NCBI GenBank assembly: GCA_029204225.1
Contig: CM055105.1
Location: 16,067,353-16,131,352, forward strand
DNA from: Diphasiastrum complanatum
Taxonomy: Eukaryota > Streptophyta > Lycopodiopsida > Lycopodiales > Lycopodiaceae
Reading direction: 5' to 3'
DNA: 64,000 bases
Part shown: positions 24,017-36,000 of the stretch, one piece after another
Layout of the letters: each line of letters starts with the position of its first letter
Position numbering within the stretch: position 1 is the stretch's first letter
Program-made: the position numbers and the translations under genes
The notes under the pieces: model-generated
Databases searched by the model: none
What the model was told of the DNA's origin: nothing
Seen by the model: only the letters and a program-made list of their open reading frames with translations

Positions 24017-27000
24017 AACCATAAATCATAAACCATAAAACCGAAGTTACTGAACTAAAACCTCAAAGAACAATACTGAATCACGACAATGCTGTGAATA
24101 GGATCATCATAATATATAATATCGGGCCACATGGCACCAAAAAGGGGTACAATGATGTTCCATGAACGTAATGAAAACTATATAACTAAGGCTCGTCAGA
24201 GTCATGGTAGGATAAATCATCCGAATCTGTGGACTGCAGATCCCATGGGTCCGCAGATGAATCGGAACTGGAGGGAGCCATATGTCGTGGTGTGGCCTTG
24301 GCTCTGCTGCGTGCTCTGGATCCCTGCTGCGTGCCCTAGCTCTGGACCACCCCCCTCTCCCTGCCTCTACCTCTGCCTCTGCCTCTGCCTCTCTCCCCTC
24401 TGGCCCCCATCTGGCTGCCCCCAGCCTTGTGTCTACTCCGTCGTGCCTGTGTGTCAGGTGGCCGTAACCCTACGCCCTCGGATGGCCCTACCCACTGTGA
24501 TGATGCTTGGCCGACGACTGCCTGTGATGCTCCACTCCTGTCTACAAAAAGAGTACTCAGCCCCCCCCTCCTAGAACCTCTAGGTCTCCCCCTAGGCCTA
24601 CGTGCAGGAATGGCTGGCTCCTCCTCTGTCTCTGCATCAGGGTCCACCAGCAGGTCAGCCAGGTCATCCCCCTGTGCCTCCGCCCACATCTCCTCGTCCT
24701 CCTCTGTATCTCCCTCAACCCACTCCTCCTCCTCCACATAGTTTGCCCCGAGCATCTCTCCACCCTCCGAGACCTCGTCATCTCCCTCCTCAGCCCTCTC
24801 CCTCTGCCTCTCTGTCCTCCTCTGCCGCCGTAAAGCCCGTGCGTCAGCCTGTGCCTGTCTGTAGAGCTCTCTATGGATCTCATCATCCATCTCCTCCTGT
24901 GTGGGTGGTGCCCGAGGAGCAGCAGCTATCGAATCCACCAAGCAAGTGTCGGGGTCCACCTGCAACCAAAAACAATACATTGTTGTTAGGCAGGTATTGT
25001 GCAACTCACTGCATATTTTGAAAGCAAATCAATTCATCAAAGCATACCAAGAAAAAAGGGGTGATGATGTGACTCACCTCGAGCATCTGACCCTCTCCTC
25101 GTGTGCGCCTCAGCATACGGCCGTTGGTGTTCACAAACACCAACCGCCTACACTGCTCGATGGACAACCTGTTCCTCTTCTGCGTGTGATACAAGGCCCA
25201 GGTGCTCCAATTCCGTTCACAAGCTCCTGCAGAACAGTCCTGTGCAAGGACTCTCTCAGCCAATCGCCTCAGGTCACCTGTGCTGCGCCCGTGGATGCAC
25301 CACCATGTAACGGGCCTCAGCTGATCCTCCCTCCGCCGACTCTGCTCTCCATCGAAAGGAAACTGGAAGCACTCAAATGCGAGCAGCTGGCTTGCAATGT
25401 TGGCCAGCATCGGACCTATTGGCAAAAGGAAAAACATGGCACATGTAAGACCCCTCAAATTCAGACACTACCAATGAGTACAATACTACAGTAACATTGC
25501 TACCAAATGATTTCTCACACGTACCTGGTCCGGGCCATACGCGCTCCGTGTACTCCACCCATCCCCGGTGCAGCTCCGGATCGTCCCTCTCTCGTGTAGA
25601 GCGCCACAAGGGGTGTAACATGTGGGCTACGGCGTGGATGGGTCGGTGGAAGTAGTCCCATCTGGCCTCCTAGATGCGTGAGATCTCGCGCCTCCTGCAG
25701 CAGACAAATTACAACAATCACTAAACCATAGCATAAAAGAAACGCATCAGACTCGAGTGAGAAACAACAAACTAGACACTGAAGAGTCATACCTATGCTC
25801 GTCCAAGGCTGACAACAGAATCCCCTCGCCGATGCGCTCCATGAACTCGTAAATGAGACCGAGGGTGCACCCCTCACGGTCTACCAGACGCAGCACTCTG
25901 TAAATGGGTAGTAGGATCCCACTAATCTCCTTAGCAGCTCTCCAGAACTCGTCGCCGTACACAGTGGACTAGAAAAATGCCGAATGGGGGAGGTCTGTAA
26001 AGTCCCGGAAGGCCACGCTGGAAACCATCCGCCGCAATGCATCCTTCACCACCACCAATCGCTCTAGCACCAAGAAGTAAAACGCAAAGCGTGTGGGTGC
26101 GGGCTTCTTCAAGTTTAGGGTGGAGAAGGTGCGGAACAGGGCCAACACACGCCTCTTCCTGGTGACAAAAGTGACCAGGCGCATGGCCGTAGAAGTGATC
26201 TGCAACACAAACACCTAGTAAAAAAGTTTAGACAGTAGTTGAGATGTGGTTAGCAGCATCGAAGGAAGAAAGCATAGCAAATAGAACAAACTATACCTCT
26301 CTGATCCATGGAAGCGCACACAGGTCATGGATGAGCAAGTCTATGCAATGTGCAGCACAGGGTGTCCACACAATGCTGGGGTGCTCCCTCATCATAATCT
26401 CGCCCATCTGCTTGCAGTTCGAGGCGTTGTCGGTGACAACCTGAACCACGTGCTCATCTCCGATGTCAGCAATAACATCTCTAATGACCTCCCATATGAA
26501 ATCGGCTGTGATGGCGTCACCACCTCGAGTGGCATCCACGCCACGTAGGACTACTGTGCCAAGCGGGCAAGAAACCAAGACATTGATGACGGATCGCCGA
26601 CGAATGTCGGTCCATCCATCGCTCAATATCGTGCATCCATCCTTGTTACGAGCTCGTGACCAGTGCCGAACCCTAGAGAACACAGATACTTCAGATACCA
26701 CAGTCAGGGTCGTGTCCAGCGCGTACACGACCAATAGGGCAAGACTGTGTGAGTAGTGTGCCCCAGCACGGTCCATAGCTATGGCGGGCCTAACACAGCC
26801 TAGGGACCCTGTCAGCAGGATAGGGCCCCCAGTTGGGTCCCGACGTGCAGTCGGCCACGTCAGTGCCACATGGCCGACACTTGGCAGTTGCATGCTATCA
26901 GTCCTCACACTGGGCTAGGAGGGGCTTACTCTATATCAGGGAGTAGGCAAGGTTGGGTGGATCAGTTAGTGTTTGCCCTACTGTGGTGTTAGGATCTATT

Positions 27001-30000
27001 ACACTGGTATCAGAGCCATCTCCATCCTAGGGAGTTCAGGACAGTAGTAGAGAAAGCTATCAGAAGATAGGAAGTGTTTCTCAGATTCTCAGAAAAGAAT
27101 TGAGGAGGAAAATCGCTGTAGGAACAGCTTTCAAATCCTTGAAATTTGCTGGGAATTTACAGTTGTTTGAGGCACAATCCCTTGTAGAAGCTCAGCGCTG
27201 AAAAATCAGGGATTTACCCTTGATTTTTATGTATCAGTTGTGGATTTTTGAGCACATTTTAAATAGAAAACGTGGAGTAGGTCCAGCGCTGCCAAATGGG
27301 GTGGAAACTTCGAATTTGGAGTGAAATTTTCTGGAATTTGGAGCGGATCTGAGACAGAATCGTGGGTGCAGGTCCAGCGCTGAAGGTCTTTGGCAGGAAC
27401 CACAAGTTTGCAACTGTTTTGGGTCCTAAAACGGGAATTTTGGAGCAAAAAGTATACACCTCAGACAGCGAGGGAAGGGGCCAAGACGATCAGAAGTTTG
27501 TTTCTTTTTCTTGGTACCTTGATCTCTGATTTTTCCGGACAGCAGATCTGAAAGCAGTGGAGGAAGAGCTGAAAGGGCTTTTCTTGATTCTCTCTGTGGA
27601 AGTACAGTTCTCAGAAAGAGCTAAGTTTTCTTTCCCTCCTTGTACAGTTGTAAATTAGTCTTTTAGACTTTTTTTCCTTCAGAAGTTAAGGTAGCTCTCT
27701 TTCAGTTCCGAAGATGACCACTCCTCAGGGACCTGATCAACCCCCGGAGAGAGGCTTCGACGAACTTGAAACAGAAGCCTTGGCTTACAGAAAAGGGAAG
27801 GAACCTATGGAAGTAGAAGAACAGGAACAGTTCGCCGAAGAACTCGACGAACTGGTTACCAAGGAGCAGTTCCTCCAATTGGTAACAGAGGTGGATGAAC
27901 TGAAGCTGGCATTAGCCAATTTCAAGTCCAGTGTGGACGACTCGTTCGCTGAACTCAAAAACTTGATTTTGAGTTCCGCGAAAGGAAGCCTTCCCTCCAC
28001 TTCTCAGTTATCCCCTTCTCCACTTCCATCAGTTTCGGGTGAGACTTTACGATCTCACCCCAGTGTTTTTAAAGATTTAAAGCCTCCTACTTTTAATGGG
28101 GAAGAGAAGGATAGAAATGCAGATATTCTACAAACCTTCCTCAGCAAATGGAAGAACATTCATGCTCTTACCCTGACCATTTGCAAGCAATTGAGGCCAG
28201 TCTTTCTTTAGGGCCTATGGCCTATAAGTGGTGGTTAAATCTCCAGGAGACTGGGCAGACTCCCCGGTCATGGAAAGCTTTTGAAGAAGCTTTCCTAAGA
28301 GAATTTCTACCATAGAATGAACTTGATAGAGCCTGGGAAGCCTGGGAAAGAACAGTAATGGACAAGTCCCTCATCCAATATATCTCGCAGTATCGAGAAG
28401 CAATTTTAAAGATTAAAAATATGGATGACTATCAAAAAATCAGGGGATTTGTCCGTGGCCTCAAAGATGAATATAAAGTAGAGGTCCAGAGAAACTCGCC
28501 TACTACCCTTGAGCAAGCTCTCAGATATGCTCAAATCTATGACGATTCAGTGGGTAGGAAGAGAGCGAGACAGCAACCACTTTCTGAGCAGCTTCCTCAG
28601 AAAGACTTTCAATTTAAAAAGAAATTTTTAAAAAGAAAGAAAGAAGATAAATTTAAAGGTGAAGCTCCTCAGAAACGCCCTTCACTCATATAGCCCTTAA
28701 AACCAGATGATTTTGAGAAAGCCAAACAAGAACGTTTGTGCTTTGTGTGTATGGGCAAGGGACACACAGTCAGACAGTGTCCCAAGGGGCCTTTCACTAA
28801 AAAAGATAAAAAACAAGTTCATCTTGTTCAGACTGTATGTTTCCCCAGTGACTCGGCAGCTTCCGAGATCAAAGTGTATCATGAAGATCATGAACACTGT
28901 TGCCAGCTGACCTCTGCAATGCTAGCGAGACCCTTCAGCTTTGGGCCGCATGACCTAGTACGTATGCATGGGAAAGTTGGTAACCAGTCAGTAAGAGTCA
29001 TGGTTGATGATGGGGCAACCCATAATTTCATCAACCACACCCTGGTTAAAAAGCTTAAACTACCAGAAGTACCTAGTCAGCATAGGTACATAGTTTCATT
29101 AGCTAAGGGTGAAGATAAAAAAATATGGGAAACTATGGTAAGTAAGTTAAATCTTGGTATTCAGGGGTACCAAGATCAAATAAACTTTCAGATAATGCAC
29201 CTGGATCGAACAGACATTGTTCTCGGGAGAGATTGGCTCTACAGTTTAGGACCTTCCCTCCACAGAAACTATCAGGAGAACACCCTCAGCTTTCAGTATA
29301 AAGGCCGAGAGATCCAGTTGCATGGGGAGCATGATGTTCCCAACAGCCCTATGGTCTGCAGTTCAGAGCTCTGTCAGCTAATCGGAGACGAAGACCATCA
29401 GGTATTCTTATGTGACTTTCAGTTTATTCCTGAAGTTTCTATTTCCAGTTCTATTCAGCAGAAAATCAGTAAATTAGAAACTTTATTGTCTAAATTTAAA
29501 GATGTTTTTCCTGAAGATTTGCCACATGGTTTACCACCTAGCAAAGAGGTAGATCATGTAATAAACCTAGTACCAGGTACAGCACCTGTTTCTAAACCTC
29601 CGTATCGGGTCAGCCGAACAGAGGATGAAGAAATAACTAGGCAGTTAACAGACTATCTTGGGAAAGGCCAAATTCAGACCAGTAGTTCACCATGGGCCTC
29701 ACCAGTCCTATTGGTGAAAAAGGAGGAGGGGTCTATGCGTCTTTGCGTAGATTACAGAGCCCTCAATAAAGTCACAATTAAGAATAAATACCCTATGCCT
29801 CGGGCAGACGAGTTGTTTGATCAACTCGACGGGGCTAAGTTTTTCAGCAAAATAGACCTCAGATCGGGATATCATCAAGTCCGTATAAAATCGGAAGATG
29901 TCTCGAAAACAGCTTTTAGGACTCGTCACGGTCATTATGAGTTTAAGGTGATGCCATTTGGGCTCACAAATGCTCCAGCTACCTTTATGACCTTGATGAA

Positions 30001-33000
30001 CAATGTCCTCAGACCATACTTGGGTAAGTTTGTAGTCGTATTTTTAGATGACATCCTCGTCTACAGCAAAACGAGGAAGGAGCATCTAAAACACCTCAGA
30101 AAGGTGTTTCGACTGCTCAAAAAGCATAAGCTTTATGCTAAACAATCCAAGTGTGAATTCTTCGTTGAAGAAGTAGCATATTTGGGTCACATTATCTCTT
30201 CAGATGGGATTAAGATGGACCCAAATAAGGTTAAAGCCATACTCAGTTGGCTGAGATCTCAGAATATTTTGGAACTTCAAATCTTTCTTGGTCTGGCGGG
30301 ATATTACAGACGATTTGTCAAGGAATATGCTCAGATAGCAGTCCCTATGACAAATCTCCTTAAGGGGAAGGGAAAGGAGTTCATTTGGGAGTCCGCACAA
30401 CAGGAGAGCTTTGATGCTCTCAAAACAGCCTTAGCTACAGCACCAGTTTTAAAGGTCGTCGACCCCAATCAGCCATTTGTGGTCGAAACAGATGCTAGCG
30501 ACTTTGCAGTAGGTGCTGTGCTAACTCAGGGTGGACGACCAGTTGCGTTCGAGAGTAAAAAACTCAAGCCAGCACAGACTAGGTATAGTGCCTATGAAAA
30601 GGAACTCTTTTCTATAGTCCATGCCCTTAAGACTTGGAGGCATTATTTGTATGGTGCCAACTTTGAGGTCCTGACAGACCATGAGAGTCTCAGATACCTT
30701 TGCAATCAACCTGAGCTTAGAGGTCGGAAAGCTCGTTGGGCAGAGTTGATGCAAGAGTTTGACATGTCTATCAGATATAATCGTGGAAAATTCGATACAG
30801 TAGCAGATGCCCTTAGCAGAATGCCTATGATAAACGAGCTGAGTTTTACTCAGATTCGTAATGAGTTACTCGAGTCCTTGAGAGGGAAATGCCAGCATGA
30901 TGCATTCTTCTCTATTATCTGGAACTCAGTCCAGAACAAACAGTTACAGACTCCAGAACCAGTTCCCGGGGCTGGTGCCAGTTCATCCAAGAATACGGCA
31001 GCTTCCGTTGAGGATGATGATGAGTCCGAGTATACGTCATCAGATGACGTTGAGGATTCTGAGCCTGTATTACCCAAGCAAACCCCAGTGGTTGAGGGTC
31101 AGTTGACTCAAGGATTCAAATGGAAACAGTATTCCATTCAGGATGAGTACTTGCTCTATAGAGATAGAGTATGTGTCCCCAATTCAGAGGATTATAGGCA
31201 GCAGGTCCTATATGAATGTCATGACAATCCTAGCGCGGGACACCCAGGCATACAGAAGACCTATGAGCTTCTTCGTAGGCAATTTTTCTGGCCCAGTATG
31301 AAAAAGGACGTCCACCAGTATGTAACCAGTTGCCAGAAATGTCAAGTAAATAAAGCAGAGCGTTTAAAGGCAGGAGGGTTGTTGCATCCCTTAGAAATAC
31401 CAGCTGGTAAATGGGAGAGTATCTCCATGGATTTTATAGTAGGCCTGCCTAAAACCCAAAAGGGTAATGACGCTATATGGATCACAGTTGACCGTCTGAC
31501 CAAAATGGCTCATTTTATTCCGACCAAAACAACCGTTAGAGCTCCAGAGTTAGCGAGGTTGTTTGTAGACGGGCTGTTTAAATTGTACGGTCTACCTTCC
31601 GGCATAGTCAGCGACCGGGACAGTAAGTTTACTGGAAATTTTTGGAAGGCAGTATTCCATCATCTCCATACTAAACTTAATATGAGTACCACCGACCATC
31701 CACAGACGGACGGTCAAACAGAAAGGGTAAATCAAGTGCTGGAGGATATGCTTCGTGCATACGTCAGCAAGAGGCAGACTAATTGGGAGGAGTATCTCTC
31801 GATATTAGAGTTTGCTTACAACAGTACCAAACATTCAGCTACGGGATACAGCCCATTTATGCTGATGTACGGTTTTCAGCCACGCTCACCCACAGCTGTA
31901 GGGTTTAAACAAGAAAAAGTTGAAGCAGCCAGAAACTTTTTAGAAGACCTAAACCAGATGATAGAACATGCTAACCGTAGCATTAGACAATCCCAGGATC
32001 GAGCCAGGCATTATGCAGATCCACACAGACGGGATGTGCAGTTCTCCACTGGTGAGAAAGTCTACTTGAGAGTCCCAGTTGACTCTAAAACCCTCAAATC
32101 AGGAGTGTGTGCTAAGTTGTCTCCAAGGTATTGTGGTCCCTTTACCATCACTAGGAGACTAGGCGAGGTCACCTATGAACTAGAACTCCCACACAGCAGT
32201 AAGGTTTTTCCAGTTTTTCATGTAAGTCAGTTACGAAAAGCCTTAACCAGATCAGATAATCTGGTAGGGGACAGTGTTCTAGTTCTCCCATTGGATCCTC
32301 AACAACCTCCACATGAACCAGAGGAAATTCTTGATAGTAGAGAGACGCAGACTCGTCATACTCTATACCGAGAATATCTGGTTAAGTGGAATGATCAGCC
32401 TGTTGAGAATGCCACTTGGGAAAGAGGCAGTGTCCTTCGCAAGATTTTTCCAGACTTTGTCTTAGAGGACCAAGACGGTTCTTAAGGGGGAGGGAGTGTT
32501 ACGAGCTCGTAACCAGTGCCAAACCCTAGAGAACACAGATAGGTCAGATACCACAGTCAGGGTCGTGTCCAGCGTACATGACCAACAGGGCAAGACAATG
32601 TGAGTAGTGTGCCCCAGCACGGTCCATAGCTATGGCGGGCCTAACACAGCCTAGGGACCCTGTCAGCAGGATAGGGCCCCCAGTTGGGTCCCGACGTGCA
32701 GTCGGCCACGTCAGTGCCACATGGCCGACACTTGGCAGTTGCATGCTATCAGTCCTCACACTGGGCTAGGAGGGGCTTACTCTATATCAGGGAGTAGGCA
32801 AGGTTGGGTGGATCAGTTAGTGTTTGCCCTACTGTGGTGTTAGGATCTATTACAATACCTGCCGCAAAACACCCATTAGCTACATGCAAAAATTACGGCA
32901 CCAGTAAATCCTAAACACATGCAAAGAGATTACAAAGACAACTTACTTACTGCTGCCAAGCTGAGCGAATGGAACTCAACTCCCGTGTGATGGTCTCCTC

Positions 33001-36000
33001 CTCCTGACGAAGCAACCTCCCTCGTAGTGCCTCTCGCCTGGGAGGTGTCCATGTAGCATCCACGGCCGCCATCTGTGCACGGAACTCCCTGAACACCCAA
33101 GTGTCAGCAACAGCAAAGGCAATGCCGCACTCGTAAAAGAACTGGCCACACAGTCGAGTGCAACGGGCCTGCTGCTCTCTCTGCCAGCCGCATCGATCAA
33201 GGGTCTGCTGCCTGGGCCTAACCCCTCTCTGCTGTGTATATGGTGCTCGTGGTCTGGCATGCCCAACGGATGGCTGATCTGTGGGTGTGTCACTCTCTCT
33301 GGCAACATCTGCCGAAGCATGTGGTGCATCTGCTGCCGAGGAGGAGGGTCGAGAAGCACCCGCTGCTGCTGAACCAACATGCTCATCTGATAGTCCTGCT
33401 GCTGCTGCGGATGGAACTGAAGGTGCTGTACTGGGCCTTGCACCTGAACCATGCTCTGCCCGTGCTGTACTGGGCCCTGCAGCTGTACCATGCTCTGCCC
33501 GTGATGTACTGGGCCCTGCACCTGTACCATGCCCAACCCATGATGTATTACGCCCTGCAGCTATACCATGCCCTGCCCGTGATGTACTGGGCCCAATATC
33601 CATGGTAGGCCCTGCCTGTCTGCCTGTGAGCCCTCCTGCATGCCTACCTGTAGCTGCTCCTGCTGCCTGTCCCTGTCTAGAACCCTGTGATGCAGTACCG
33701 GGCCCGTACATGGTAGACAACCTCTGCAGATCCTCATCAGAAATCCTGGGGCAATCAGATATGCCCAATGTCCGCCCATCTGGCCCTCCGACCCGCAGCA
33801 AGTGAGCCCTAACCCTGGTGAGTGATCCCGTGAAGTGACCACCGCAATGCAATCATCTCCATCTGCGGGTGCCTGAGCCATGGTGTGTGCCCACATCCCC
33901 GTCGGTAAGCTCAACCTCGGCCCGAAGGCCTCGGTCCCGCACTGGCATCGTATCAACACGGCCCTAAACCTGCAAACAACAAATAATCAGGCAAACGTTC
34001 AGTAGAAAAAAAAATACATTGCATTGAACAACATTACCGAGCTCAAATAGAGCTCAAAATACCAGAGCATACATCAGAACGATTCCAGTTCACATTATAT
34101 CAAGTGCCAAAGAAGAACATGAGATTAGGGCGTGGGATAGAATAATTTCTGTATGAGGGATAACAGGCGACTGACGTTAGCGTCGGAGTCCGTGCAGGCA
34201 TAAAGGAGTGCAGTGTGGGCCTAAACCGCGCCCCTAGCAGATGTTTGCACGATGGTCCACGCCTAAACCCTAAAAAGTATGGAATCAGGGCATGAAAATT
34301 GAAATTTGTGATACGGACGTAGACGGGCAGAACGGAGGTCATAGGAGTCTGTGCAAGCATGTGGAAATGCATTCTAGGCTCAGACATCACCTCACTCGGT
34401 TTCCAACAAGCCATTCTGTGGAAATGGCCAAAATACACAAGCATTTGGAATGTGGTGTTCAAATCTCGCTAGGCGTGTCGTGACGGCTGAAACTGATGCT
34501 GTAAATATCACTGTGGGCGTGAAGAAAGGTGGTCTAGTGCCAAACTACGCTCGATTTGGTTGCCTACAGCTCAATGTCAACAATTGCAAAAAATCAAGCC
34601 TACACTTACCAAATATCAAAATTTGGTCGTTTCGCTCTCCACGAAGCTCAGACCCACCCGGCACCGTGCACACCAACTCCGTATCGTCGAGTAGATGCCT
34701 GCCAAGTATTCACTTGCGAAGATTGGACGCCCACGGCTCTCAGAAAAGAAATTTGCCTCCTCCACTGCTGGCTCGGTTCTTTGCGCGAGGAGGAGGCCGA
34801 AAATCGGGTTTCTGGTTTTTTTTTTTTTTACGATTCTGTCCACGATTCGCTGCAGCGAATCGCGATTCGCAGAATCGCGAAGCTGGCGAATCGCGATTCG
34901 CTGCAACTATGGTTTGAACTGTGTAGTCATGGAACTCTTTTGGGGTAGAAATAATAGATTTTTGCCCTTTGTATAACAACCTAGAGTAGCAAACTACTTC
35001 TGCTGTTCCTTTTTTACTTCTTCAATGATAGCCCTCAAAGTGACTAGATGATTTATTGTAAATTGCAATTTCTGAAATTCTGCTTTGTTCCATAACACAG
35101 TCCATTATTTTCCGGCCAATAATAAAGTTCATGTTTTACTAGTCTCCATGCTCTTGCCATAAAGTGACCTATCATGATCGATTATACTTATCGTATAATC
35201 AGCGGGGTGGCCAGTTTTCAAGAATGGCCTCTTTTAAAGCGCGGGTGAACAAATCTGTAATGTATGGGGCTAACACCACTTTCCTCATTTTGAACATCTC
35301 GGCTGCATGTCTTCAATGTCTTGAACTTACCATTAGTCATAGATCATGCCTTTGTTTATTTCTTCTTCATGAACCATGCTCTTGAACATGAAAGGACGGT
35401 GGAAACCAACTCGTACTCCATAGAGGTTCTTGGCGTAATCAAACCATACATTTGGCTGAGAAGAGTTAAAGTGGTTCTCAGACTTTAAATGAAGTCCTCC
35501 AAACCATCTTGGATCCTTTTGCCGTTATTAATGTGTCTTGTTGTCCTAAACAACAAATCATACAAAAAACAAAGGTCTGAAATGGAATCGAAAAAATATG
35601 GAAATTGAAAAGTCAAGAGAACTAGTTAACTAGTGAATATTTCCACTAACAAGTCAAGGAAACCACCAAGTCTGATGGGGAAAGGATCTAATGCTCTAAT
35701 AACAAAAGTATCTTGTGCCAACCTCGATTTTATTGCATTCAAACACCATTAAAGCGTCAAAATGTGAAGAAATTCAGGAAACCAGTAGAAAGTGCTTAAG
35801 ACTCCAAAAACAAGCAATAATGATCCAAGGAAGCTTAGAATCATCATCAAATGTAGCCAAATTCAAGTACAATCAAAGCCATTCAAGGAATCAAGCCTAA
35901 ATCTAGAGTATGGTGTTAGCTCTCATGTGCAAGTAGACATATGAACTAAGTACATCAAGAAAGCTCTCAAAGAGAAGGTCCAAATCACATAGAAGATTCA

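Larger units (their letters stand above)
26644..32854 (+). mobile_element. Ty3/gypsy chromovirus LTR retrotransposon, nested in the hAT
   Basis: Two LTRs (26644-27003 and 32497-32854) start TGTTACG and end TATTACA. TGGTATCAGAGC, the initiator-Met PBS, lies at 27005-27016, and a purine tract AAGGGGGAGGGAG precedes the 3' LTR. Gag and pol are encoded in between and end with a chromodomain, which places it among chromoviruses. The flanking 5-mers are ATCCT and ATACC, so the target duplication is degraded. Removing the element restores the hAT frame to [13 protein letters not shown], which confirms the insertion point. It is antisense to the transposase and sense to the SDN gene. Confidence 0.95.
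24186..33948 (-). pseudogene. hAT transposase (BED finger, DUF659-type, hAT dimerisation domain), six exons, inactivated
   Basis: Exons on the minus strand are 33948-32951, 32858-26297 (split by the LTR element), 26200 to about 25793, about 25694-25528, 25415-25078 and 24959-24186. Motifs in order are a BED-like finger ([19 protein letters not shown]), [10 protein letters not shown] with the first catalytic Asp, VVTDNASNC with the second, [16 protein letters not shown], and TWWCIHGRS with ACERNWSTW carrying the catalytic Glu of the dimerisation domain. An acidic tail and an [12 protein letters not shown] run end the protein. In-frame stops are TGA 33855-33853, TAG 25971-25969, TAG 25672-25670 and TAG 24338-24336. 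The first stop sits where the finger's first Cys should be. Exon junctions are inferred from GT-AG and frame. Confidence 0.88.
23572..34911 (-). mobile_element. hAT DNA transposon, complete ends, carrying a nested LTR element
   Basis: The ends are CATAGTTGCAGCG at 23572 and its complement CGCTGCAACTATG ending at 34911. The identical 8-bp duplication GTTTGAAC flanks both sides (23564-23571 and 34912-34919), as expected for hAT. Subterminal regions are dense in GCGATTCG/CGAATCGC palindromes on both sides. Without the inserted 6211-bp LTR element it is about 5.1 kb, a usual size for an autonomous hAT. It sits in the 15.5-kb SDN intron, transposase antisense to the gene. Several stops in the transposase indicate that it is inactive. 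Confidence 0.93.

Noticed and set aside
24427-25021. Plus-strand Pro/Ser-rich frames
   Set aside because: They are antisense shadows of the acidic and Arg-rich tail of the hAT transposase.
33234-33805. Plus-strand frames rich in Leu, His, Ala, Pro
   Set aside because: They are shadows of the repetitive Ser/Thr/Ala/Gly-rich linker in hAT exon 1 on the minus strand.
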